Below are positions 27,911-39,152 of a DNA stretch of 64,000 nucleotides, piece after piece. Each line of letters opens with the position of its first letter. Within the stretch, counting starts at the first letter, position 1. The position numbers and the translations under genes were made by a program. The stretch is from Ypsolopha sequella. Lineage: Eukaryota; Arthropoda; Insecta; Lepidoptera; Ypsolophidae. The notes below the pieces were generated by a model. It saw only the letters and a program-made list of their open reading frames with translations. It did not search any database and was not told the DNA's origin. Location of the stretch: positions 12,003,977 through 12,067,976 of the forward strand of contig OW203989.1 in the NCBI GenBank assembly GCA_934047225.1, written 5' to 3'.

Positions 27911-28074
27911 TAGCCGATTCTGAAGGCTTTAATTAATAGTTTTAGTGCTGTCAAAAGTAGAATTATTTCAAAGTAATTTAGCTTCTGTTCCTAGCGTTTA
28001 AGGACTATTTTACAATAAACAAAATTTAGTTTTGACAGCACTAAAACTAAAATTAAAGCCTTCAGAATCGGCTT
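27911..28074. mobile_element. Palindromic MITE, 164 bp
   Basis: TAGCCGATTCTGAAGGCTTT and ATTTTAGTGCTGTCAAAA-type arms at the left are mirrored by TTTTGACAGCACTAAAACTA and AAAGCCTTCAGAATCGGCT at the right; the loop is short. Confidence 0.8.
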
Positions 28075-29674
28075 TATTGACGGGTTCTGTATTCGAGGAA
28101 AAATTGCGTAGGCACTTTTCGCCTCTACTTCGAAGATGACAATAATAATCAGTGGATCAGCGAAACTTTCTCCGACAGTACATAGGTGATTGAGTGAAAA
28201 ATAAATTTTTGGGACTCGTAAGTTTTCCAAATTTAACGTCTTATAAAAATTGCTGTATTTTCCTGAGCTCCTAATGTTATATTGCACCTATTATTAAAAT
28301 CAAATTTACTTTTTATGCTTCCCATCTCCCGACGGACAGACAACAAAACTTAAGGTTTCCGTATTCATAAACAAGTGTGAAATCATTGCAGTTAAATAAG
28401 AAAAAAAAAAAACCGTTGGGGAAATCCTAAGAAATCGCGTCGCGGTGTGAATCATTTAAGTCTACTAACTTGTTCATCTGCTGACCTTCTGTTGAATCAG
28501 TCTACCAACGTAAACGCCAGTACACTTTAATGGGAGTTCTAAACAAACAATGAAGTCACATACAGCCTATTTTTGGTTTCAATGAGTACTAAGCATACCA
28601 TATTTTGATGGGAGTATATACGGAATGAGCCTTAAAAAAGCAAATATATTAGAAAAAAATTGACAAGCATTCTGACTGGACAAAACATGAACAACGCCAG
28701 ACTTTCGAAGATTCGTTGGAACAAATTAGGACGCCTTATATCGAAAAAAAAAAATATTTGTTGGTCTTTTATTAAGGAAACGTAGGTACTAATAATAAAT
28801 GTATAAATATATATTAATTATTAGAACGTTCCCTTACCGTTGTCTAAAAAAATGTCAACTTTATTTTTTATGGTTTTAAGTGTTCCTTACAAGAACGCTG
28901 TTACAGAATCGACAAGGTTTTTTTTTCATAAAATAGGGTATATAAATATGAAGGGAATCCACTAAAATCCAAATATTTTTGCTCATACAATATTTCAGTA
29001 TAAGCTCAAAACCCTGGAATTTGTTGTTTTGCTGCGTGCCTATTAGTATTATTACCCGTCCAGGATAAATAGGCCAATTAGCTAACCAATAATGTTGCCT
29101 CTATCAAAAGCTGATACTAGGTGTTAAGATTAAATTGTGGTAGCCGGAAACTGGCAACTTCATATTAACACCCTGTAAAGTGGATTAAACAACAAGTGAA
29201 AAAAATAAGAATTCCCTTCGAGGCACAAAGTTGTATCTCTAGAGGAGCGGAGCGAGGGATACAAGAGCAGAGATGTTTTCTTTTTTCACGAGCTACGTTC
29301 TTTACTTTTTACCATTGATTACGAGAAAGTTTTACAAAGTAGTCTGTAAATAAGAGAACAAAACATTAATTGTAATTATTATTTTATTTTCCAAAACGCA
29401 AATGAAATGATATTTTTGTTATCATAGTTTATGCCTGTCTTTGCGATTTTACAGGATACAGGAAAATGTAAGTAATCGTGTATCAAACGGCTGAAATATC
29501 AAGATAAAAAAACATGACAAATATTTTTTTAAATTTAATTTTTTCAATTCTTTTTTCAAATAAAACATCAAAAAATACGACATTATCCGGAATAACACAA
29601 ATATCCTCACCATATACGAGGAAATAAATAAAAAAATGATTTTTACTATTGTATGCTTGCAATTCGTATAGATT

Positions 29675-29992
29675 CAATTATGTTAAGGTGTGTTAATTCG
29701 AAAACCATTTCGAGATTTTGGTTTAGTAAGCCGTATTTTAGAAGTTGTGATCTAAAAAACCTCATGATAATGAATATTTTTATGATATACTCGTAGTTGC
29801 AACTTCCGTTTGACTTCGTGTGACATCAGTATAATGCCTAAAATGCCCCAAGTGACGTCATATCTGGAAATTCTTTAATAAATCATAAAAAAGTAATGAT
29901 CAAATTATATACCATAATAATGAAAACTATGATCCAAAATGGCGAATACTCTATGAAAAAAAAAAACTTAGGAATTAAGCTATGGGAATTGG
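29675..29992 (-). repeat. Dispersed repeat family E, reverse copy
   Basis: It starts ATTATGTTAAGGTGTGTTAA and ends AATTAAGCTATGGGAATT, the reverse complement of the family E ends. It lacks the CTGTCTCTGTC tract, so it is internally deleted. Confidence 0.72.
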
Positions 29993-30411
29993 GGAGTCAT
30001 AGTCACTGAGTGAATAAACTCCTAAGTAAATAATAAAAAAAGGAATCGTCAAAGGAATAGAAAAAGTAATAACATTCCTAAAAACGAAGGTAGGTAGGTA
30101 TACGCTGAACATTTTCCGATCCCTCTTCTATAATAAAGATGGTGCGGCGGCGGGTTAAATGGTGCGGCGGGTTTGGTAGATATTTTGATTCGGGGAACTT
30201 TTTGATTCTGTGACATCGGGTCATTCCCTAGCAGTGACAAATAAATAAATAAAATAAATCTATCTAAGTTTAACTATGAAAAGATTCGTGGTTTTAGGAT
30301 TAATAATTATTTATAAAGCTACTCATAATATATACAGGATGTAGATTTGGTCCGCAAGTTGCGTCACATGAATATTAGTATACTTACATGAAATTTATTT
30401 CAAAACACCTT

Positions 30412-30800
30412 CCAGTCCCATCATCAGACCCTGGTCCCCATGTTTTACCTAATCAACACAAATCAAATAAGCCCAACTCCAAGGGTCTGCTGTTGTTCGT
30501 TGAGGAAATCCCGTATCCACCTTCCAGTCCCATCATCAGATTTTGGTCACCATATTTTACAAACACACTTATCAGGACCGATCAAATAAGCCCAAGCTCG
30601 AGAGGTGTGCTGTTGTCCGTTGAGAGGTTACCGTATTCACCCTCCAATCCCATCATCAGACTCTATTTACCATGTTTTATCAAAGTATGTACTAATAAAG
30701 ACCAATCAAATAAGCTGCAACTCAAAGGGTCTGATGCTGTCCGTTGAGAAGATCCCTTATAAAACCTCCAGTCCCATCATCAGACCCTGGTCATCATAAT
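30412..30800 (+). repeat. Minisatellite, ~112-124 bp units
   Basis: CCAGTCCCATCATCAGACCC recurs with changes at 30412, 30524, 30644 and 30768; each unit also contains AATAAGCCCAACTCCAAGGG-like and GTCCGTTGAGGAAATCCCGT-like parts. Open frames running through it follow from the repeat and are not a gene. Confidence 0.88.
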
Positions 30801-30864
30801 TTACAATAAACCATAGAACGGACGGACGGACAGGTCAGATAAATGTAATATAGCCTTTTGGTTA

Positions 30865-31160
30865 ACGTATTTATTCTGATTGAATTATAGAGTATTTTTA
30901 GGTTTCAAAATGTCAATTTTATATGAATACTGGCTTAAAGACGAAATATAAAAAATTTCTAATTTCCATAGAAAACATTTTTTTCTTGTATTTAAATCAG
31001 TGTTCATACTAAATAGATATTTGGAAACCTAGATATATCCTGTTATCCAATCGTAATAGACACACACTACCTGAAGAACATGGATAATTTACACATGGTT
31101 TTCGTATTCCCCGTTTGTATGAACTATGCATCCTCTGCCGGACTCTTAACAGGCCTTCCG
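30865..31160 (+). mobile_element. MITE family N, copy 1
   Basis: TTAAATCAGTGTTCATACTA and TTTGTATGAACTATGCATCC match the right half of 31800-32112; the left part aligns less well. Confidence 0.6.
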
Positions 31161-31195
31161 AAGCACGTAGACTTAACACAAATTTATGTGCTCCA

Positions 31196-31262
31196 CGGGG
31201 ATTGAACCCACGACATCTGGGTTAGCAGGCGAGCGCTCTACCGCTCGGATACAGAGGCAGTC
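31196..31262 (-). repeat. tRNA-like sequence (SINE head or tRNA relic)
   Basis: The reverse complement reads CCGAGCGGTAGAGCGCTC (A-box-like D arm), then CGCCTGCTAACCCAGATG (an arm that would expose GCT) and GTGGGTTCAATCCCCGTG (T arm). The acceptor stem does not pair, so I do not call a functional tRNA-Ser gene. Confidence 0.5.
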
Positions 31263-31799
31263 TGAATTGTTTATACAAAAGCGGGTTTAATATGCCGCTT
31301 TTCAGCCGAAAATTTGTCGAGGCTGTACAAAATACTGGGCTGTCCCGCCTTACAAAATGAGTTTCTCTGTTATTCTTCCATATTACCTCATTTTTAATGA
31401 TATCTAGATAAGTTTGATCTGATACATTATATCTGGAATTCCCTGTTGTTCTTTTTGAAAACAATGTTTTAGAACAAGAAATACCGAGATCACATAACTC
31501 GTTCCAACGGGACTAAAACACACTTTTTTGAGTGTTTCTTTCCAGTGATAAAGTGTATATTCTAGTCACAAATCTAACAACAGGCAATTCTCGTTAACAT
31601 TGTCTAGTAAATAATTAAAGCCATATAATTTCCAAATACATCGATATCATTGAATATGAATGGAAGTACTAACTTATGGGCATCTACGGCAAAAACTACA
31701 ACTTCTCTCTCGCACTAAGGCAGGGTGTGTTGCTCTGAGCGAGACAACTATATTGCCACGCCCCTTCCAGCGCAGAGTTCATCCGTCAATTCGTGAGAC

Positions 31800-32112
31800 G
31801 CCGGCGGAGGATGCATAGTTCATACAAACGGAACACGTAGTGTGTATTTACACCAATTAAATTGCAGAATAACTAGGTTCCCAAATACCTATTTTATAAG
31901 AACACTGATTTAAACATGAATAATGAGAAAAAATAATTTTTTCATGCAAATTTGAAATTATTCTTTATATTTCGTCTTTAAATCAGTTTTCATATAGATT
32001 ATACATTTGGGAACCTAATTATTCTGTAATCCAATCGGAATAAAAAGTATAATTTACAAATGATTTTGATATTCCGTTTGTATGAACTATGCATCATCCG
32101 TCGGACTCTTAA
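31800..32112. mobile_element. MITE family N, copy 2
   Basis: GGATGCATAGTTCATACAAA with CGGAAC at the left and GTTTGTATGAACTATGCATC at the right are inverted; second arms AGGTTCCCAAATACCTA and TTTGGGAACCTAATTATTC follow. Confidence 0.78.
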
Positions 32113-32455
32113 GTACATGAAATAACTGTCTAAATGGTCTCTTACTACTTATAAAGTGTCGATAAAACTTAACCTGCCCGGCCACCTTTCTCCGAGACTC
32201 TATCGAGTGCTAACATCAACTTGCTAAACTTAATCCCCAATCCACTTAACTTTGAAGTTGCCCAATAAAAGTCCAGGCGTGACTTGAAAGTGGGGTCCAT
32301 TTCTTTTTACATTTTCATTTATTTTATGTGGACGAGGGAGGATAGACAGTGCTGCCATGGCGGATGATTGAATTTTTCATTTCATGGCTTAACGCTATTG
32401 TTGATTTAAAGGGTTAACATGTACCTACTGTTAATGAAGTCTCCGTATGATATAC

Positions 32456-32722
32456 AACGTGTAACAGAAAGGTGTAACCATATTTGAAGAGCTTATTCAG
32501 TCAATGGTATAGAACAACTTTTATTGTGTAACAAACCCTGTATCTCGAAAAAAAAAAAAAAAGAACTTTTTCATAGAAAAATGCAATGCCGCTCGGCTGA
32601 AATGTATGGAAGGGCAGATTTTTTTTTGAGATTTCATGGTTGGCTCCATAGTAAAAGTTGTTCTGTACCATTGACTGAATAAGCTCTTCAAACATGGTTA
32701 CACCTTTCTGTTACACGTTGTA
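32456..32722. mobile_element. MITE family M, copy 2 (better preserved)
   Basis: The ends ACAACGTGTAACAGAAAGGT and ACCTTTCTGTTACACGTTGT are inverted over about 70 bp and flanked by TA. The core matches 12574-12838. Confidence 0.88.
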
Positions 32723-32739
32723 TAATATAAATGAAACAC

Positions 32740-32853
32740 AATTATTATAAAATATCACGATTAAGTCCAAGATATATCATCAGCATCAGTTGGAGTAATA
32801 GTGATGACAGGATGACAAATAATATCGTGATATTTTACAATAATTGTGCTTTA
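32740..32853. mobile_element. Short palindromic MITE, ~115 bp
   Basis: ACACAATTATTATAAAATAT with CACGATTA is mirrored by AATATCGTGATATTTTACAA with TAATTGTGCT. Confidence 0.75.
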
Positions 32854-33234
32854 TTTATATATATTTACCTCTATAATTATATTTCTATAGATGGCAAAAC
32901 GAACATGTCAAGTTAGTGCGAAAATCCAGTAGTTGGTCACATTACTCCCACTGAAGGCCGGGACACCGGCGACCGCTCAGAATCCTCAATGAGCTGAACA
33001 ATGGATCATCCGGATATTGCCTGTCAACTGAACCCACCGTCCAGAGCACACCGCCACTCGACGATTCTAGGTCACCCGCTCCAGGAATACCTAGGTTATT
33101 CACGTAAAGCAGAAAAGGTATGAATAACGTGGTTTTATTCCTGTTCAAACTTTGTGCGGTGAGCTCTTCGCCTTATAATAGGTGAAGATTCTCTGCTCAT
33201 TTTTCAGTCTTGTGAGCAAAATTTTCTGTATAAT

Positions 33235-33468
33235 ATTGTGTAGCTCAGGGGTAGTACGCTGGCCTCTCAATCTTGAGATTCAGGTTCCATCCCCGGTTGG
33301 GCATGCACCAATGACTTTTTTGAAATTTATGTGCATGGTATTTGTTCTTACTTACCAGTTATCACTTGCTGAACGGTGAAGGAAAACATCGTGAGGAAAC
33401 CTGCATGCCCTAAAAAGCGTGTATTTGTGCCCGCAGTACGGCGATAGGGCTCACTAGTCAAGTGCGTC
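33235..33468 (+). mobile_element. tRNA-derived SINE
   Basis: The head GTGTAGCTCAGGGGTAGTAC carries the A box; GGTTCCATCCCCGGTTGGGC follows in the place of the B box; the body GAAGGAAAACATCGTGAGGA and GCATGCCCTAAAAAGCGTGT is shared with 57823-58028. Confidence 0.8.
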
Positions 33469-33900
33469 ATTATTCGATATATTTTTAAATATTCACTTAA
33501 AAGACGACGTGAGAAAATTTTCTTCGATTAAAGGGTGGATACAGTAAAATTTGATATTGGTGGTGGGGGTTCTGAAAAGGTTTTATCATAAAGAAAAAAA
33601 AAAGTTTTTCAGCCACCTTCAGCCCTGAAACACTTGGCACTTTTGGCAAACCTATCTATATCTATACCTTGATTACCTTGTCTACCTAATCTATGCTGTG
33701 TAAATGTGCACCCGAATAAATGGAATTCCTGAGTGTTTTGGGGGGAGAGGGGTCGCATGGCAATTAATTATTCTGCTTAATTAATTTTCGGGAGAAAATC
33801 ATGCTCAAACCAATCCACTTTTTAAAATTCGGGGTATAGAAAATACCATAGATATCCGTGGAAAATTCCAGCTAAAAAGTTTTGTTTAGCATATGATCCA

Positions 33901-36877
33901 GCGGCTGACAACACTTCTGTGTGCATACCGGCGTACAGAGATTTTCTCTTCTGAACTCATTACTAGGATGTATAAGAAGCAAAAAAAACTTGGGTGGATG
34001 ATCCCTACCCCCCACGTTTTCCCAGAATGACGTCATTCAAGATGGCCGCCATTATTCCGCTACCGTTCTGTTAAAGTAAGCGTTTTTTGCAAAAACGGTA
34101 ATCTTATTCGAAAAAAAAATCACACATTAATGTTTGGCATGAAATTGTCTACAAGTTTGTTTATTAGCATTTTTTTGATACTTCAAAGCAGTAGTCTAGA
34201 AAAAGCACTTTTCTATATTTTATGACATAAAATATTTGATTTCTTAATTTTAACACAACATTATTTATGTTATACCCAAGGGTAAGGGGTAACTCTGCAG
34301 AAGGGTATACAAAGACTACATATCTGATACGAACCTGACACACCTCTTTCACTTCTTCCACCTCCACCAATTTAGTCATATAAGCACTTCTATACCGGGT
34401 TATTTATTCATCAGTATGTCGCCATACGTAGGCAGCCAGGTCGAGCTTTACTTTCAACTTGCACACCAGTAATTTCTTTCAATAATTTCTTCGCTGCTCT
34501 ACCTACAAAGTGCTCAAAGAAAATCCGATCTTACGTCCATGGATGCCACGGATGCCAAACTCTTATTACAAGTTTTAACCACTTGGGACTTTGTGTTGGT
34601 TATGACGATGTTTTACGTCATCGCAGTGCCCTTGCTCAGTTAGCTGTAAAACAAAGTGGAGATGTTCCTCTTCCTAGCCACTTTAGTCCAGATATGTACA
34701 CTATTAGTGCATTTTACAATTTTGAACATATTGAAGCAACATTTTCTGGCCTTGGGAGTACACATAATACGGTGTGTGTACTCTTTCAAGACAAGGCCAC
34801 AGCCTCTATAGAAAAGCCTCGTATTTCAGAATGTGATGTTGATAAAACACAAAAGAGGTTGCAGAGCACATTGCCATGCCAGAATTTACAGCCCTACATT
34901 AAGCCTGCAAAGCGACCAAACTAAGCGATGATTACAAAGTAGACACTGATTTATATTTTATGAATGAAAACGAATTGAAGAGCTATTATAAAAAAGATCA
35001 CCTCTGGGAATTATCAAGGATTGCACATTGCACAGCTGTAACAATGATGACTAATCTACAATAAGAGCAGCCCTCACCATCTTGGAGTGCTTTTAACTCA
35101 CTTGTTTCCCGTGAAAACTTAACACTAAAGGTGTAAGATTCTTGCCAATTTTACCACATTCGGTAACAAAATATGAGACTGTTTACACAGTACTTTGTAA
35201 CTTAAATAAACTGCTCATGGCTTTGAACCAGAAAAACCTTGCTGTAGCTTGCGATGAGGGCGTCTACTGTATTGCAAGAGAAATTCAACTAAGTCGTAGC
35301 AAACAATTTGAAAATCTTGTATTGATAATGGGCTCATTTCACATGACAAAGGTTTTTATTGGATGTCTGTTGCAAAACCAATACTTGCCATGGACAAATT
35401 TATGATAGAAGAAGCAGACTACCGAATTATGATTCATGCAGAGAATGCGGCAAGGAAAGGGTTTAAAAAAATTGTATTAGTAAGTGCTGATACTGACGTA
35501 TTAGTCCTGGCACTATTTCACTGGAAAAGTTTTCACTCCCTAAGAGTAAACGAAATGTGAATGAGAACTGGAATTGGTGATACAACAAGACTTATACCTA
35601 TTCACATGTTAGCTGAAAATATCGGAAAAGATATGTGCCATGTACTACCAGCACTTCAGGCTCTTTCTGGTGGTGACTATACGAGCAAGCTCGGAACAGA
35701 AAAAGCTGCAAAGGCTGTAACCCTGAGCATTATTTGAAAGAGTTTGGTTCATCACCGCTATCTCCAGCTCACGACAAAATCATGGCACTTGCCGAAGAGT
35801 ACTTAGTGTAATTGTTAAAGAAAAGCTCGTCTTGCAAGACCCTTGATGAGTTCCGGCTTTGGCAGTACCTCCATGGGAAACATGTATCTCTTGATAACTT
35901 ACCGCCAACAAGTTCCAGTGCACAGGGCCACCTTCTTCGTGCTTTCTTCCACACCCATTTGATGATACACTGCCTCGATGAAGCGCAAGAAACACTGGAT
36001 CCACTTAAGTTCGGATTTGAAAGGACATCATTTGTCATATCTGTTACCAGACGACTTCATTGGGGCATGTACGTGTATTAAGTGCGCGACATCAAGTTGT
36101 GTGTGCAGAGATGCGGAAATTCCATGTCGTTTGTTTTGCAAATGCAACAGTGTAGACAGAGATCAAGTTAATTGCAGAAACCCATTCTCAATATAATCCC
36201 AATCAATATAAGGGGATGAAACAATGTGTAAACTGTTTGATTGAAAATGCCTTTTCTTACATGTACAACGGACTGTTTATATCCTTAATCCACGAGAAGG
36301 AAGTCGTGGCCACAATCTAGATTGGAATTGTGCATTTTGAAAAGTATTTAGCTCCTTTTTTGCCACTGCTGGGCAAAGGCAAATGTGCATACTGTATTAA
36401 ATATGTATATATATATGTATACGTGAGCTATAAAGCCATTATTAATAATAATTATATAGGTATGTATGTCGGCTCAAACGAGTCTTAATAAAAACATTTT
36501 TCCAATTTTCAAGGGCGTTTGTGTTAAATTTTTGCCAAAGAGAATACTTCGTCATTTCGATACAAAAAGATACATTTTCTAGACTATAACTTTGAATTAT
36601 AAAAAAAATGCTAATAAACAAACTTGTCGATAATCTCATGCCAAACTTTTTTGCCAGAAAAATTTTTCAATAAAACTTACTGTTTTCGCAATAAACGCTT
36701 ACTTTAACAGAACGGTAGCGGAGTAATGGCGGCCATCTTGAATGACGTCATTCTGGGAAAACGTGGGGGGTAGGGATCATCCACCCAAGTTTTTTTTGCT
36801 TCTTATACATCCTAGTAATGAGTTCAGAAGAGAAAATCTCTGTACGCCGGTATGCACACAGAAGTGTTGTCAGCCGC
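33901..36877 (+). mobile_element. DNA transposon with ~330-bp inverted ends and PIN-like/Cys-rich protein
   Basis: The outer ends GCGGCTGACAACACTTCTGT and its complement at 36858-36877 continue as inverted repeats through AGAGATTTTCTCTTCTGAAC, CCCCCCACGTTTTCCCAGAA, TGACGTCATTCAAGATGGCC and, inside, ACAAGTTTGTTTATTAGCAT to about 34200 and 36570. The span is 2977 bp. The interior encodes in + orientation a broken protein (34543-36195). Inverted ends of this length around a single gene indicate a cut-and-paste-type unit. I could not find a clear target duplication (flanks ATGATCCA and AGGACTAA), so the superfamily is open. Confidence 0.82.
34543..36195 (+). pseudogene. Broken transposon protein: DTD (PIN-like) motif and Cys-rich C-terminus
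   Basis: Pieces in different frames appear in a consistent order: LRHRSALAQLA and SGLGSTHNTVCVLFQDK (34583-34920), LMALNQKNLAVACDEGVYCI and NLVLIMGSFHMTKVF (35142-35390), IEEADYRIMIHAENAARKGF with KIVLVSADTDVLVLAL (35403-35520), LQALSGGDYTSKLG (about 35655-35695), KTLDEFRLWQYLHGK, then a C-terminal CTCIKC...CVCRD...CRLFCKCNS cluster (about 36070-36150). EEAD and SADTDVLVLAL resemble acidic motifs of PIN/FEN-like nucleases, and the whole order matches a widespread uncharacterised animal repeat protein that I recall with EEADT and SPDTDVLVL motifs. At least three frameshifts or stops separate the pieces, so this copy is dead. Function is unproven. Confidence 0.7.
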
Positions 36878-36949
36878 AGGACTAATAAGTTTGCATACCG
36901 CGTATAAAAACATGTGGTTTTAGTGTGATGGCTTTTTATTATTTAAAAA

Positions 36950-38578
36950 TGTGAGTATAAGAATAAGAATAATAAGAATAAGAAACATATATTGCCAAAT
37001 ACACACAAAAAAGAAAAATGAGAAAAATGAAATAAAATATAAAAAGTTAAAAGCACAAACAGTTCGTACACAAAATATAAACATTTAAACAAAGCATTTA
37101 TTTGGACAAATGGGAATAACTCAGCATTTGCTGACGCTGTCATACAGTGTGCAGCGCTGGTTTTCAGTTATCCCCAGCTCTTAGGGTAGTGTTCAGAGCA
37201 GAAAGTAATAAGGGTAAGGACACAATAAGAGAAGGGCTGTACATACGTGTGTAAGGTTTATGTCGTGTCTGATGTGTAGTGTTATGATGATGAAATGGTA
37301 AATTTATTTCAAATGCAAAATATTATGAATGTAATGTAGTGAATGTTGAGTTTTAGATGAGGGCATTTTATCTATATATAGGTATATTATGTTTTTTGGT
37401 ATAGAAATAAAAGGTTTTAATCAATAATATGTATTCAAAAGAAAATTAACCTTATCAGGATGCTTAAAATTTTCACCCTGTTTTTGCCGCTGCCTTAAAT
37501 TTAGCTTTAAAAGTATTAGTACTAATCTTCACTCGTAACCGTGGCGGTAGATTGTTCCATATTTTTGATGGCGCATATCTGAAGCATCCTTCATATCCCT
37601 TTGTTTTATGCTGGGAAATCAAAAGCAAGTTCTGGATTTTCGATCTTGTATTAAACTTGTGGGCATCATTGCGCCATTTAAATTTCTCAAACAAAAATTC
37701 TGGGTTTTTACTCCAGAGTATTTTTTGTGTTGTACAGGCAATATGTAATTCCCTGCGTGCCTTCATATTTAAAATTCCATTTTTATTGAGATATGGAGTT
37801 ATATGTGTTCGTTTTGGGATTTGAAAGCAAAACCGTGCGCAAGCATTTTGTATCCTTTGAATGGCCCGCTCAGTTTTTTTAAACAGTCGAGGTCCATAAA
37901 CTGGACTGCAGTAGTTCAAGGGCGAAAGTATGATCAACTCTGTAAGGAGCACACGAATATCAATTGATAGGTAATTTCTTATATTGTACAAAACTTTTAG
38001 CTTATAAAATGCAAATTTAATCTTTTCGCTCACATGTTTAACAAAGCGCATTTCACTGTCTATAATCAAACCTAAGTTTTTTGCCTCAGTAACTATAGGT
38101 ATTATTGTATTTTCAATTAATAACTTTGGATTAATTCCTTTACTTTCTCAATTTGTCTTTTCGTCCCTATAATCATCATTTTAGATTTTAATGGATTTAA
38201 TAGTAATGAATTACGCTTAGCCCATGTATTTATTCTATTTAAATCTTGATTAATTAATTCGATTGCTTGCACAGTGTCTTTGCTATCAAATGAGTGGTAT
38301 ATTTGAGTGTTATCCGCGTATAAGTGATATTTGGTGTTCTTAATACTGTCGACTATGTCCGCTGTAAATATCGAGAACAAAATAGGACTTAAAATTGAAC
38401 CCTGTGGAACGCCTCGCGACAAACAGGCAGGTTTAGAACACATTCTGTCCCCATTAGGATTTTCGGTTTCTACTACTTCTTTCCGGTCATTAAGGAAAGA
38501 TATGAACCAATTACAAGTAGTTTCGGAAAAACCGTAACAAGCTAATTTAGCTGTTAAAATCAAAGGATGCAGACAATA
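36950..38578 (-). mobile_element. 5'-truncated non-LTR retrotransposon (Jockey/CR1-like)
   Basis: On the minus strand this holds the second half of a LINE reverse transcriptase and a 3' region ending in an AATAAG-type simple repeat near 36955-36985. The 5' side stops abruptly at the MITE boundary 38578/38579, so the endonuclease and first RT blocks are missing. Confidence 0.78.
37473..38560 (-). pseudogene. LINE reverse transcriptase, C-terminal half, frameshifted
   Basis: The first piece (about 38560-38117) reads LACYGFSETTCNWFISFLND, SRGVPQGSILSPILFSIFTA and YHLYADNTQIYHSFDSKD. GVPQGS...LSPILF and YAD are the diagnostic RT blocks, but the catalytic YADD is YADN here. A break near 38070-38117 is followed by the second piece (38069-37473) with FVKHVSEKIKFAFYKLKVLY, LNYCSPVYGP and IWNNLPPRLR, the usual C-terminal region of arthropod Jockey/CR1 elements. 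The catalytic change, the frameshift and the 5' truncation mean it cannot be active. Confidence 0.88.
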
Positions 38579-39152
38579 CAGGGTGTTTGTGGCATCGATG
38601 TAAATTTTTTCAGGGATGATAAAGGAAGTGATTTTAAACATTTTTGACTGAATTTACTTTAGTGCAAAGTTAAATAGTTTTCGAGATATAGACATTTTTT
38701 TGTTTTGTCTACTTAAAAATATGTAACTGCAATGAAATGATAATAAAACAAGAATTAGGGCAATAAATCATATTTTGATTTCAAATGATTAAATAATGCA
38801 GATCAATTAAACAATTAAAATTAGACATAAAGCTCAACAGAGTAATTATTTTCCTTCGTACTGTATTTTGCCTTATGTTTATTTTCACTTCTTTTTGAAC
38901 ACATTGATCTTGTTTTATTGTTAAACTGAAGTGTATTTAGGACGAATCTAAAATGAAAATGTATTTTTTTAGTCATAATAGTGTTTTATTATCATTTCAT
39001 TGCAGTTACCTATTTTCAAGAACCAAAACTAAAAAATGTCTATATCTCGAAAACTATTAAACTTTTCACAAAAGTAAATTCAGTTTAAAATATTTAAAAT
39101 CACTTCCTTTATCATCCCTGAAAATATTTACATCAATGCCCCAAACACCCCG
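38579..39152. mobile_element. 574-bp MITE, TA-flanked, next to the LINE
   Basis: CAGGGTGTTTGTGGCATCGA at the left and CATCAATGCCCCAAACACCC then CG at the right are inverted. Arms continue through TTTTCAGGGATGATAAAGGA and GTTTTCGAGATATAGACATT. TA lies on each side (38577-38578, 39153-39154). Confidence 0.85.

Noticed and set aside
30388..30799. Repetitive open frames suggesting a repeat protein
   Set aside because: They follow the minisatellite; unit length changes (112, 120, 124) break any constant frame.
31196..31262. Functional tRNA-Ser gene
   Set aside because: The D, anticodon and T arms are tRNA-like, but the acceptor stem does not pair and the stretch lies in a repeat.
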